From Spirosoma endbachense (GTDB lineage Bacteria; Bacteroidota; Bacteroidia; Cytophagales; Spirosomataceae), in contig NZ_CP045997.1 in NCBI RefSeq assembly GCF_010233585.1, positions 4,653,251 to 4,717,250 of the forward strand: DNA of 64,000 nt. The letters are read 5' to 3'. This document shows positions 50,986-59,446 of the stretch, piece by piece (within the stretch, counting starts at the first letter, position 1; each line of letters begins with the position of its first letter). The translations under genes and the position numbers were made by a program. The notes beneath the pieces were generated by a model, which ran no database searches, was not told the origin of the DNA, and was given only the letters and a program-made list of their open reading frames with translations.

Positions 50986-53145
50986 TTACGGCATTCGATT
51001 GAGTCCCTCCCATTTCACGTTCCAGCTACCATCGGTCGGGAATCCGGGCGTAGTCGATCCGGCATACCCATCCCAACCCGCACACATCATCGAAACGGCC
51101 ATCAATAAACCACCATTGCCGGGCAGGTAGATTCGCAAATTATTCCGCTGGTAGTTATGCCCATTCGGGAGATAGGTATTTTTGGTAACCTTCATCATCA
51201 GGGCATCCACGGCCTGTTTCGGCCTTCCGAGCCGGGCGGCAGACATGGCTACCAGTGGATAATCCCACCCCCAGGTATCTTCCCAATGCCATACAGACAT
51301 AACCTTGTCGAAGGTGCGCTGCATGGTCGGCACATCAAGCTGAGCCGATGCCGGCAGAAAGCCGTATGCTCCCAGCACCGTTGGATGATCGGTAATGTAG
51401 GGTTCAAATGTGTAGGAATTCGGGGCGCTCTCCGCTGCCAGATACAGGCCTTCCTGCACGGGCAGTGGCGATAGTTTAGCCAGCACATCATCCCATTCCG
51501 GATTACGGGGCAGCCCCAGCCGCTGCCGCCACTGCTGCGCGACCGTAAGCCCCCAATGCCAGTAAGCCAGTTCGTAGGTTGGGTTATAGGTTTCTTCGGG
51601 CTTAAACCGCTCCTGTGCCGGAATCAAGCCTTTGCCCAGAATATACCGCTTCGTAGCGGGGTCCCAGTACGCATACGACGCCATAAAATCGGCCGTATCG
51701 AATACCAGTTCCTTATATTTTTCCAGAATGGCCTGATTGTGATGATGGCGATAGCACAACTCAGCAAAATACAGAAAATGAGGCTGTTGCCAGATCAGAA
51801 ATGGAGAAACGGTCGATGGACTTTCGTTCCCTTCTGCATCGGTCATTTTCTGCCACCGTACGCCTTTAAATCCCTGACGGGCAGCAATTGCCTTCGCCTT
51901 TTTCCGTACTGACTGATACCAGCCGAGGCTTCGTTCCAGCAAATCGATCCGGTTCCACTGGGCGAAATGGGCGGCATGCCACCAGTGCATTTCGAGGTGT
52001 GGTCGCCCATACCAGCTGTTATACGTTAGCCCCGTTTCCTGTGGGGGTATCGAACCTGCACACTGAATCCGGGTTAAATATTGGGACAGAACAACCCGTC
52101 GTTCGAGTTCGGAAGCCCGCGGATCGGTACTCCCCGAAAAATCAACAGCGCCCCCCGACGTCCAGAATTGTTCCCAGCTTCGGTAACTGTTCTTTTGTGT
52201 ATCGGTAAACGAAGCGGGTGTTTCGCCGGTGGGGCGACTCGAAAAGCGACAACTTACATCAATTGAAGTCAGTTGTCCTGTTGGTTTCAGCACAAACGCA
52301 TGAGCACCTTCCTGTACCAGCGATGCGGATGAACTCCAGCCGATACTGGCCGAATAGTGCGTTGTGTCGAGTGTTCGTTCGATCACGGCCGACTTACTGG
52401 TTAGTGGTTGCAGTCGGGATATGTGCCGTTGGGTGCTTTCCCAGTCCGTATTGTTTTCCCAGTCGCCGGAAGCGTACGGAAAACGGAACGTCACGGTCAA
52501 TCGCCCGGTTTTCAGTAAGGGCGATTTGACACGGATCGCGAGTTGATCCTGATTTTGGTGAGCAACGGTCAACACATCTACCGATTGTCCGTCAAGCTCG
52601 AAATGGCTTCGAATTTCGCCAGTCCATAAATCAAGCACCTGGTGACTGTTTTTCAAATCCTGGGGTTTGGCACTCTTTCCATCCGCTTTCGTCAACCCAA
52701 ACCCAACTTGCCCCAGGTGTAAGCGGTGCGGATTTTCACGAAACCAGTCAGAGGCAAGCTTTTTCCGTTCCGGCTGCGAATAGGCATACGTGTAGGGTAT
52801 TTTACGACCATGTGATTCATAGTCTTTATATACTTCCTCAATCCGATACTGCTGCGGATTAAGAAAACTGTGCCACCCCCATTGCGACTGGGTACCGAGC
52901 GGCACTCCATGCTGATACAGGTCTGGGAAGGTTTGAAGACCGGTTGGGTCAACTGTAAAGGCAAACTCGCCATTACCGACCGATACAGACTGCATCGAAT
53001 CAAAGCGGGTCACAACAACATTATGACGTGCTACGACCGCTTTTCGGTCAATGCGCGTGTTGGATGGCCGGAATGTTGTCGTAGACGGCGCAATCAAATG
53101 GCCAAACAATCCGGTCAGAATCAGCAAAAAAAAACGATAGATCAT
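50986..53145 (-). CDS. Secreted six-hairpin glycosidase-like protein (GH65/GH95-type fold)
   Basis: A 719-residue protein with a signal peptide (residues 1-20). The N-terminal beta-sandwich (SMQSVSVGNGEFAFTVDPTGLQTFPDLYQHG) leads to an (alpha/alpha)6-barrel. The barrel contains SWYGRPHLEMHWWHAAHFAQWNR, where the HLEMHWWHA block resembles the catalytic Glu region of GH65/GH95/trehalase-like enzymes, and later WHWEDTWGWDYPLVAMSAARLG. It probably hydrolyses a plant or microbial oligosaccharide; the exact family and bond are not assignable by eye. It is separated by 146 bp from the M81 gene on the same strand. Confidence 0.7.
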   Translation of the reverse strand: MIYRFFLLILTGLFGHLIAPSTTTFRPSNTRIDRKAVVARHNVVVTRFDSMQSVSVGNGEFAFTVDPTGLQTFPDLYQHGVPLGTQSQWGWHSFLNPQQYRIEEVYKDYESHGRKIPYTYAYSQPERKKLASDWFRENPHRLHLGQVGFGLTKADGKSAKPQDLKNSHQVLDLWTGEIRSHFELDGQSVDVLTVAHQNQDQLAIRVKSPLLKTGRLTVTFRFPYASGDWENNTDWESTQRHISRLQPLTSKSAVIERTLDTTHYSASIGWSSSASLVQEGAHAFVLKPTGQLTSIDVSCRFSSRPTGETPASFTDTQKNSYRSWEQFWTSGGAVDFSGSTDPRASELERRVVLSQYLTRIQCAGSIPPQETGLTYNSWYGRPHLEMHWWHAAHFAQWNRIDLLERSLGWYQSVRKKAKAIAARQGFKGVRWQKMTDAEGNESPSTVSPFLIWQQPHFLYFAELCYRHHHNQAILEKYKELVFDTADFMASYAYWDPATKRYILGKGLIPAQERFKPEETYNPTYELAYWHWGLTVAQQWRQRLGLPRNPEWDDVLAKLSPLPVQEGLYLAAESAPNSYTFEPYITDHPTVLGAYGFLPASAQLDVPTMQRTFDKVMSVWHWEDTWGWDYPLVAMSAARLGRPKQAVDALMMKVTKNTYLPNGHNYQRNNLRIYLPGNGGLLMAVSMMCAGWDGYAGSTTPGFPTDGSWNVKWEGLNRMP

Positions 53146-53291
53146 AGTTGTAAAAAGGCAGGTGGGCAGGAATTTCCCTACTCCCGACAGGCGTGAACGT
53201 AACGCGTTCCTTTCAGCCCGATCTTATACCGGGCTAACAGTTCGAATCGCGGGATACATATTCATTTCGATTCTAGATCCACAATCGAAAC

Positions 53292-54869
53292 CTACTTCGC
53301 TGTACCGGACAAAGGCACAAATTTGGCCGAAAGGTCAGGGGTTTTCATGTCTTTATCGAACGGAAACATCGGACGCTCAATCCGTTTGTACGGTAGACGA
53401 AATAAATCCTGATCAACGCCACCGGGCGTCAAGGCCATAATCCAGTCGGCTTGCATGGCGTAAAGTTCAGGTTCGAGATACCCAATTTTTACCACTACGA
53501 TATCCGATTTTCTTGGTTCCAGACCTAAGCGGGTAAAGTCCTTTTCTTTGTGATACGGTTTACGTTTCCGGGTAACGATTACGTGAATACTACCCACTTT
53601 CACGACTACTTCCACCTCAGCATCTTTGTCGCCCTCGACAATCGACTCTACCGTACCCTTGAGCGGAACCGGTGCGGCAAAACGGTGATCGACAATGGCT
53701 CCCGCCGTACCCTCTACCTGGCCGCCCACGCCCGCTGCCATTGCCTTTTTCACTAATCCCGGATCAGGGATCGATGCATAGATTAACGAGGGGCCATCTG
53801 CCCGCCGAAACTCCGGCTTTGACAGTAGCTGGGTGAGTGTCCAGGTCACATCGCCAGCGCCACCAGCTGTCGGATTATCGCCCGTATCACTGATAAAAAA
53901 AGGACGTTTCTGGCTGGGTATGGCTTTAGCCAGGCATTGCTCCAGTGTACCAGTAGGTGCTACAAAATCAAATTTTGAGCGTACATTCCAGAAATTAAGG
54001 GCTAATTTCTCCGCGGCCTGGGTTACGCTGGACTTGTCATCGCCGACCACCATGACGGCTGCATGATTGCGCGGTTCATCTGCCCAGGCATAGCCTATCC
54101 ATATGCCTGCATCAACAATGCCCTGCTGATGATCGGCCAGGGGCTCAACCTCATGATAAAGACTCTTACCGGGCTCGATGCGTGTACTCGTTTTTTCGCC
54201 CGGCAACAGAATTGGTACCGTAATCAAGGCTTTATAAGCAGGCTTCCCTTTCCCGCTCTTAATTCGTTCGAGCAAATTGACCACAGCCCGTTCCTTGGTT
54301 TGCATGGCATCTTCATGGGGGGCCATACGATAACAGGTCATTAAATCTGTATTTTGAGCCAATCGCCAGGAGACATTCCCATGCAAATCCATGGATGTAG
54401 AAATGAGGGTTTTATAGCCGATCACTTGCCTGATTCGGGTAATCAGGTCGCCTTCCGGATCGTCGAGGCCGATGACACTCATAGCGCCGTGAATATCAAA
54501 ATACAGGCCATCGTAAGGGCCGTACTTTTTAAGAGAATCCAGCATTTTGTTAACCAGCGACTCATAGGCTTCCCTTGTTACGGCCCCTCCAGGCAATGAT
54601 TTACCCACGATGGCCGGTAGCCAGACTGCCTTTTTTCGTAATGGAGCAATGGCTACCATAAATGGATACGCGTTGAATACTTCAGCGCCATAACGGGCGT
54701 GAAATGCTTCTTCATTGGTAACCGCCGGAGAAAATGTACTGGATTCAATGCCTAAACCAGCGATTGCAATTCGTGGCAATCGGGTTACTCCAGGGTTACT
54801 GGTTGATTGGGCAACTGCCGAACCAGCGAACGTAAACCCGGCTATCAGAGTAAAGAGGACAAGTTTCAT
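53292..54869 (-). CDS. M81 family (MlrC-like) metallopeptidase, secreted
   Basis: A 525-residue protein with a signal peptide (LVLFTLIAGFTFAGSAVAQ). It shows the M81 pattern: IAGLGIESSTFSP at the start of the catalytic domain, zinc-ligand segment YFDIHGAMSV, SMDLHGNVS, YRMAPHEDAMQTKERAV, ILLPGEKTS, and PFFISDTGDNPTAGGAGDVTW. The C-terminal MlrC_C domain ends VDQDLFRLPY. The founding member opens linearised microcystin; most relatives act on unknown peptides or amides. An N-terminal signal implies a periplasmic role. Confidence 0.92.
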   Translation of the reverse strand: MKLVLFTLIAGFTFAGSAVAQSTSNPGVTRLPRIAIAGLGIESSTFSPAVTNEEAFHARYGAEVFNAYPFMVAIAPLRKKAVWLPAIVGKSLPGGAVTREAYESLVNKMLDSLKKYGPYDGLYFDIHGAMSVIGLDDPEGDLITRIRQVIGYKTLISTSMDLHGNVSWRLAQNTDLMTCYRMAPHEDAMQTKERAVVNLLERIKSGKGKPAYKALITVPILLPGEKTSTRIEPGKSLYHEVEPLADHQQGIVDAGIWIGYAWADEPRNHAAVMVVGDDKSSVTQAAEKLALNFWNVRSKFDFVAPTGTLEQCLAKAIPSQKRPFFISDTGDNPTAGGAGDVTWTLTQLLSKPEFRRADGPSLIYASIPDPGLVKKAMAAGVGGQVEGTAGAIVDHRFAAPVPLKGTVESIVEGDKDAEVEVVVKVGSIHVIVTRKRKPYHKEKDFTRLGLEPRKSDIVVVKIGYLEPELYAMQADWIMALTPGGVDQDLFRLPYKRIERPMFPFDKDMKTPDLSAKFVPLSGTAK

Positions 54870-54928
54870 GCCCCCAAGTTAATTCATTCTGTAGAGTAGG
54901 CAATTCGTTTGAGAAGGTTTAGCAGGCA

Positions 54929-54968
54929 TTGGCGTGAGGTCAGGTTGAAGAACCTGACCTCACGCCAA
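54929..54968. repeat. AGGTCAGGTT palindrome, 18-bp arms
   Basis: Perfect 18-bp arms at 54929-54946 and 54951-54968 (TTGGCGTGAGGTCAGGTT and complement) with loop GAAG. The central 26 bp are the same as the hairpin at 3244-3269, in the reverse orientation. Confidence 0.9.
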
Positions 54969-55036
54969 ACCGACCCTGGTATGAACAGCGAGATTTTGAG
55001 AATCGTAACGGTGAATCGTTGCATCGTCGAACCGTT

Positions 55037-55120
55037 CTCGGATGTGGTGTCGGTTTTGAGAAACCGACACCACATCCGAGAAACCGACATTACATCCGAG
55101 AAACCGACATTACATCCGAG
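55037..55120. repeat. GTCGGTTT palindrome with tandem 20-bp copies of its right arm
   Basis: Perfect 20-bp arms at 55037-55056 and 55061-55080 flank the loop TGAG. The right arm (AAACCGACACCACATCCGAG) is then repeated twice in tandem at 55081-55100 and 55101-55120 with two base changes (ACCACA to ATTACA). It lies between the M81 and DUF4468 genes, just past the stop codon of the latter. Confidence 0.92.
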
Positions 55121-55142
55121 AAAAGAATTTCAGCCGTTTTTT

Positions 55143-55724
55143 TTAGCGAAGCCAGCTAAAAAGATCACTTGAATGAGGTTTCATACCCCGCTTTAATTCT
55201 TTTATGAACTTGATAAATGGCCTTACACTGCGGAGGGATCGATCGTATTCCTCCAGCGAAAGAACCTGTTGACGTATTGTTGGCAAATCCTTACTGATCT
55301 CCGTATTCAGGCTGGTCTTTTTCCCTTTATTTACCATATCAATAGACGAAATAAGGTAGCTGTATTCGCCGTCTTTCACCTGTATTTCGATAGGTACTTC
55401 GTAATAGGCCTTCCAATTGGTTTCACCAACTCGTGTGCTATTCATGGGAATAAATACCCGGCCTCTGCCTCTTATCAATCCCTTCGCCTGATCTTCAGCC
55501 TGATTAATCTGGTTATCTTTCGGATAAAGGGTCGATAAAACCAATTTCGCCTGGGAAAAAAGTTGATCGGCAGTAACCCCCGGAGTTTTAATAACACCCT
55601 TGTAGACGACCCCACCCGTTATTGAATCAATCTCAAACGGCATATCGGCGAGTGTATAGGTTCTCTTCTGGGCATAGCTAATTCCTGCCAGCAGGTAAAA
55701 AGCCAACCATAGATAGTGCTTCAT
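55143..55724 (-). CDS. Second DUF4468 domain protein with signal peptide
   Basis: A 193-residue protein with an export signal ending AGISYAQ. The DUF4468 module covers YTLADMPFEIDSITGGVVYKGVIKTPGVTADQLFSQAKLVLSTLY, then NQAEDQAKGLIRGRGRVFIPMN and YEVPIEIQVKDGEYSYLISSIDMV. A helical tail follows. This is a better fit to the family core than the homologue at 42228 and has no membrane-protein partners. Function unknown. Confidence 0.83.
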   Translation of the reverse strand: MKHYLWLAFYLLAGISYAQKRTYTLADMPFEIDSITGGVVYKGVIKTPGVTADQLFSQAKLVLSTLYPKDNQINQAEDQAKGLIRGRGRVFIPMNSTRVGETNWKAYYEVPIEIQVKDGEYSYLISSIDMVNKGKKTSLNTEISKDLPTIRQQVLSLEEYDRSLRSVRPFIKFIKELKRGMKPHSSDLFSWLR

Positions 55725-55901
55725 CAGCTAATTTCTTTATCAGGTATATTCGTCGATAAAGAACGTACTAAATCGTGCACCGGGCGTAAAGCACTTTTTA
55801 ACCGGTAGAAAAAGGGTCTTTCTACCAACTCCCATTTTCTGAGACTTCTGGCATTCAATTGTCCGTGAACGCGATTGCCCAGTCAGCTAAAGTACTGGTT
55901 T

Positions 55902-56093
55902 CTAGCGATTAACCCAATCCATCATTGTGCGAATTGTAACACCTATGCAGCCAATGGTAGCCAAAACGTTTAGAACGGGTATAATGGCGATGGGTATGGC
56001 TATTTGCATGGTTGCTTCCTGAGAATCGGTCAGCCAACCACATATCAGGATGAAAAGCATTGGGGCAACATAGAAGGTAATGAATAGACTCAT
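55902..56093 (-). CDS. Small two-helix membrane protein
   Basis: A 63-residue protein made of two hydrophobic segments: ITFYVAPMLFILICGWL and the longer IAIPIAIIPVLNVLATIGCIGVTI, with a polar loop (TDSQEAT) between. The composition and the TRTM-type basic end fit a real small inner-membrane protein more than a chance frame. No relative was recognised and it stands alone. Confidence 0.5.
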   Translation of the reverse strand: MSLFITFYVAPMLFILICGWLTDSQEATMQIAIPIAIIPVLNVLATIGCIGVTIRTMMDWVNR

Positions 56094-56642
56094 AGCAGTA
56101 GTTGCCTCACCCGTTTATAACAAAACCCAGAAAGATCAGACCTCGTAGGTTTTTGGTCATGTGTGATAAGGTCAATAATATTTAACTGTTGGGATTAACT
56201 AGCTTATTTGGAGAACGATGTCAGTATTATGACTAAGCTGAAGCGGGTAAGTCATTTGTATTTAGCAAAGAATACTAAATTTTATGTACCTACCGTGTTT
56301 CTTCCGGATAGGCTTCCATCCCAATTCAGCCAGATTTTAAGTTGAAAGACATCGTACGAGAGAATCGGGCACATGGCAGAGCCACGTATGTTTCCAGATA
56401 CTGAAACTCCTGTTCAATTTAGGACTTTCGCATCGAGCCGCGGATGGTGGTTACTAGTGATGTGCATACAAACCACGGTCCGCCGTGCGGTGGCACGGCT
56501 CGATGCGAAAGTCCTAGAATGTAAAGTCTTGTGGGTACCAGAGATAATTTTCGCAGAATTTCGATCAATTAGCAAACATTATTACGACTAATTAGTTACT
56601 CAAAATAACAGGTGGTTGGGCTGAACGTTTGGGGCAATTGAC
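56094..56642. other. 549-bp gene-free region with a branched palindrome
   Basis: It holds the element at 56420-56516. A 72-codon frame at 56373-56591 crosses that element and is judged spurious. Nothing else recognisable was seen apart from an A/T-rich stretch near 56160-56290 that may include the promoter of the small membrane protein gene. Confidence 0.6.
56420..56516. repeat. Branched palindrome (GTGCCACGG family)
   Basis: Outer arms 56420-56440 and 56496-56516 are perfect over 21 bp (TAGGACTTTCGCATCGAGCCG). Inside, CGGATGGTGGTT (56441-56452) pairs imperfectly with AACCACGGTCCG (56471-56482). A third stem, GCCGTGC (56482-56488), can pair with GCACGGC (56493-56499), partly competing with the outer stem. 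It shares its ends with the element at 5396 and its right arm with that at 13113. Confidence 0.85.
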
Positions 56643-57017
56643 ATGGAAACGATACTGGTATTGACTGACAATCGCGAGCAGTTCAATGAGCAGCTTGGCC
56701 CAACGTTTCAACGGATCTATGCCCGCTTTACCCTGAAAGTCCGACAGATCGATGCCAGTCTTTTGACGGATTTACTGAATGGTCTTCCCCCACTAATGAT
56801 TCTTGTCGATTCATGTGTTGATAGTCTCTCTTTTTTGAAAGAACTAAAGGCGCATCCCGTTTTACGCAGCGTGCCGGTTCTGATGTTAAGGGCTATTGCT
56901 ACCCGGCAAAAAACCTCAATTGAGCTCGGCACGGAGAAGAAGTACACAAGCCTGTTTCGCCAAACCGGCAACTCCGATCGTACGCTGGGAATCGAATTGC
57001 CTGACCAGTTTAACTAA
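56643..57017 (+). CDS. Stand-alone receiver-like (REC) domain protein, atypical
   Basis: A 124-residue protein. The pattern of a receiver domain is present: ILVLTDNREQFNEQL at the start (one acidic residue instead of the usual pair), the phospho-site-like MILVDSCVDSLSFLKELKAHP, and VPVLMLRAIATRQKTSIELG. The Lys of the usual KP motif is not obvious and the C-terminal about 25 residues are unusual. It may be a degenerate single-domain regulator. There is no kinase next to it; the only neighbour on the strand is the aldo/keto reductase 31 bp away. Confidence 0.6.
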   Translation: METILVLTDNREQFNEQLGPTFQRIYARFTLKVRQIDASLLTDLLNGLPPLMILVDSCVDSLSFLKELKAHPVLRSVPVLMLRAIATRQKTSIELGTEKKYTSLFRQTGNSDRTLGIELPDQFN

Positions 57018-57048
57018 CCGTGTAACTTAGGTTATTGACGTAAATGCC

Positions 57049-57978
57049 ATGAAAAAGCAGCTTTCCAGGCGGGCTATGCTCAAGCAGACAATAGTAGCAG
57101 GCTTAGGTGGGTTGTTTGATCCGTTTCCACACCAGGCAATTACTAATCAATTGATGCTGAAACGACCTATTCCCTCTTCGGAGGAATTACTGCCCATTGT
57201 TGGCCTGGGTTCCTGGCAACAGTTCGATGTTGGCTCATCTGATTCCGAACGGCAACCTCTTCGTCAGGTACTTACCCTAATGCAGCAGCAGGGCGGCAAA
57301 TTGATTGATGCCTCTCCGATGTACGGTAGAGCCGAGGAAGTGATCGGTGATCTAACCACAACAGCAGGCTTAAATACGAACTTTTTTTTCGCCACTAAAG
57401 TCTGGACTACTGGCAGGCAGGCGGGTATCGATCAGTTAAACGATTCGTTTCGTAAGATGCGCCGAAAAACCTTGGATTTAGTTCAGGTGCATAATCTGGT
57501 GGATTGGCAAACTCAGCTACAGACACTCCGGGAATGGAAACGGTCGGGTAAAATTCGATACATTGGGGTGACTCATTACACAACCCTGGCCCATGATCAA
57601 CTCGAACGCGTCATTAAAAGCGATGTTATTGATTTTTTGCAGGTAAACTACTCCATCCGCGTTCGTGATGCCGAGCGAAGTCTGCTACCGACCGCCCGCG
57701 AAAAAGGAGTGGCCGTTATTATCAATGAACCGTTTGAAAGCGGTTCACTGTTTCAGCTGGTCAAAGGAAAAGCATTACCTGCCTGGTCGGCAGAGTATGA
57801 TATCAAAAGCTGGGCACAGTTTTTTCTCAAGTTTATCCTGTCCAATCCCGCTGTTACCTGCGTGATCCCTGGCACATCCGACCCCAAACACCTCCTCGAT
57901 AATATGGGGGCTGGTTACGGTCGATTACCTGATGAAAAAGGACAGGCTAAGCTGGCTGCTTATCTGGCCAGTTTGTAA
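57049..57978 (+). CDS. Aldo/keto reductase with twin-arginine signal
   Basis: A 309-residue protein whose N terminus carries a Tat motif (RRAMLK, residues 7-12) and a hydrophobic stretch (QTIVAGLGGLFD). The AKR barrel contains the catalytic tetrad: Asp and Tyr in LIDASPMYGRAEEVIGD, Lys in FFATKVWTTG and His in LDLVQVHNLVDW. The C-terminal AVTCVIPGTSDPKHLLDNM is the usual cofactor-binding end. Tat export of an AKR suggests folding with NADPH in the cytosol. Substrate is unknown. Immediately follows the receiver-like gene. Confidence 0.9.
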   Translation: MKKQLSRRAMLKQTIVAGLGGLFDPFPHQAITNQLMLKRPIPSSEELLPIVGLGSWQQFDVGSSDSERQPLRQVLTLMQQQGGKLIDASPMYGRAEEVIGDLTTTAGLNTNFFFATKVWTTGRQAGIDQLNDSFRKMRRKTLDLVQVHNLVDWQTQLQTLREWKRSGKIRYIGVTHYTTLAHDQLERVIKSDVIDFLQVNYSIRVRDAERSLLPTAREKGVAVIINEPFESGSLFQLVKGKALPAWSAEYDIKSWAQFFLKFILSNPAVTCVIPGTSDPKHLLDNMGAGYGRLPDEKGQAKLAAYLASL

Positions 57979-58071
57979 ATACAATGGGGTTAGATTCTCA
58001 GCCATGAACCTGGTAGTAACCGACTGATTCAGCCAGAGCAGCATGAGGTTTCTAACCGTTAAACTGTCCAT

Positions 58072-58290
58072 TTAATGGACTGGCGGGGGAACAAACTGGG
58101 TAAATTGGATAATCAGATCCTGTTTTACGATTTGATCGGCAACGAATCGATAATTACTGGCTTTATTGATACGGTATTTGATAGCAAAGTGAAGAAGCCG
58201 AAAGCAATATTGGCGCGTGCTTTCACCTTTTAGTTGAAGAGTTTCGTAGTTCGTTGGATCCATACGGTGAATTATTGTATTGTGAATCAA
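58072..58290 (-). CDS. Possible small protein, unrecognised
   Basis: A 72-codon frame; from its internal ATG at residue 10 (MDPTNYETLQLKGESTRQY) it would give 63 residues. It is soluble and basic-aromatic (FRLLHFAIKYRINKASNYRFVADQIV). It resembles no family I know and has no visible promoter or partner. It could be chance; I list it because it is the only substantial frame in its interval and does not overlap a repeat. Confidence 0.3.
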   Translation of the reverse strand: MIHNTIIHRMDPTNYETLQLKGESTRQYCFRLLHFAIKYRINKASNYRFVADQIVKQDLIIQFTQFVPPPVH

Positions 58291-58590
58291 TCCAAATAAG
58301 CAATAGCTATGCCATTTACAAAGATCCGAAACGAGCCATGTCCCCCCTGGCTATAAAAGGAAGAGCCCATAGCTTTCTTCCAGCTTTATATTAGTTCACT
58401 GGCTGTCAACGGTAAGCATTAGACCATGACCTCAATGCCCTCTTCTGCCAAACCTGAGCTTTGCTGAATCGTAAAAAGTAGTTCCTAAAAAAAGATGTAC
58501 AAATTACAATAAATCATATACTTACAAAGTTAGTGCCAATCGCAGCGATTGGCCGTTCATCGACGACTGTCATTCATAGTTTCAATAGTA

Positions 58591-58633
58591 CAGGCCTTTG
58601 TGCCACGGTGTAAAACCGTGGCACAAAGGCCTG
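58591..58633. repeat. Palindrome with 19-bp arms (GTGCCACGG family)
   Basis: Perfect arms CAGGCCTTTGTGCCACGGT (58591-58609) and its complement (58615-58633), loop GTAAA. It carries the family core GTGCCACGG and AGGCCTTTG-type outer ends, and also resembles the AGGCAC...CTTTG pattern at 40-103. It lies upstream of the HAD gene. Confidence 0.9.
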
Positions 58634-58753
58634 CAATAAAAATTTTCGTGCGATAAAGATTAGTCTGATCAAATTGAATCTGGCTAAATTGCCAGCCAGC
58701 CTGATTGCCCGATTCAGGTGAACCCAAACCAACCCAGATTACACATCGCACTT

Positions 58754-59389
58754 ATGATCTACAAGCTGGTAATTTTTGATTTTGACGGTACGTTAGCTGA
58801 TTCCTTTCCGTATTTTCTACGTACAGTTAACACGCTGGCCAGTATGTACAATTTCCCAAAAATCGATCCAGAAAACGTTGACCAGTTGCGTGGACTTGAC
58901 GCCCGACAGATGATGAAGCAGGCCAGGCTGCCTGCCTGGAAAATTCCGCTGATTGCCCGATCATTTATCCGGCTTATGGCCCGCGATATTGACCAGATCA
59001 AACTTTTCGAGAATATAGCTGAACTATTGAAGGAATTGACTGACGCTGGGGTCCGACTAGCCATTGTCAGCTCGAATAGTGAAGCAAATATTCGCCAGGT
59101 CTTAGGTCGGGAATGTGCCTCGTTGATTACGTTTTATGGATGTGGCACATCGATTTTCGGCAAGCAGCCCAAATTCCGAAAGGCAATGGCAACGTGTGGT
59201 GTTCTGCCTGCTGAAACGCTTTGCGTAGGCGATGAGATCCGGGATATTGAAGCCGCTCGGGAAGCTTCTATTGCCTTTGGGGCAGTTGCCTGGGGGTATA
59301 CCCGCCCTGATGTACTGGAAGCTCATACTGATATTTCCATTTTCTACACAGCATCTGCTATATCCAGGGCCGTGCTTGGTATCAACTGA
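58754..59389 (+). CDS. HAD-superfamily hydrolase (phosphoglycolate phosphatase-like)
   Basis: From the ATG at 58754 the protein has 211 residues, starting directly with the HAD motif I region; a GTG at 58718 would add 12. Motif I is VIFDFDGTLADSF, motif II the Ser in AIVSSNSEANIRQVL, motif III Lys in FRKAMAT and motif IV LCVGDEIRDIEAARE. The helical cap between motifs I and II is of the beta-phosphoglucomutase/Gph type. Such enzymes dephosphorylate small phospho-sugars or phosphoglycolate. It is monocistronic. Confidence 0.9.
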   Translation: MIYKLVIFDFDGTLADSFPYFLRTVNTLASMYNFPKIDPENVDQLRGLDARQMMKQARLPAWKIPLIARSFIRLMARDIDQIKLFENIAELLKELTDAGVRLAIVSSNSEANIRQVLGRECASLITFYGCGTSIFGKQPKFRKAMATCGVLPAETLCVGDEIRDIEAAREASIAFGAVAWGYTRPDVLEAHTDISIFYTASAISRAVLGIN

Positions 59390-59446
59390 GTCGTACTTTT
59401 CAATAAATATCCTTTACTATTAACACCAAGCGGTAAACCGGTGATT

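Larger units (their letters stand above)
57979..58753. other. 775-bp region with one weak gene candidate and a palindrome
   Basis: A possible small minus-strand gene (58072-58290) and the palindrome at 58591-58633 are listed separately. The stretch 58291-58590 shows no gene. The region 58480-58530 is A/T-rich. Confidence 0.5.

Noticed and set aside
56373..56591. 72-codon plus-strand frame in the gap before the receiver-like gene
   Set aside because: Runs straight through the branched palindrome at 56420-56516.
58557..58751. 64-codon minus-strand frame upstream of the HAD gene
   Set aside because: Covers the 58591-58633 palindrome and has no homology signal.
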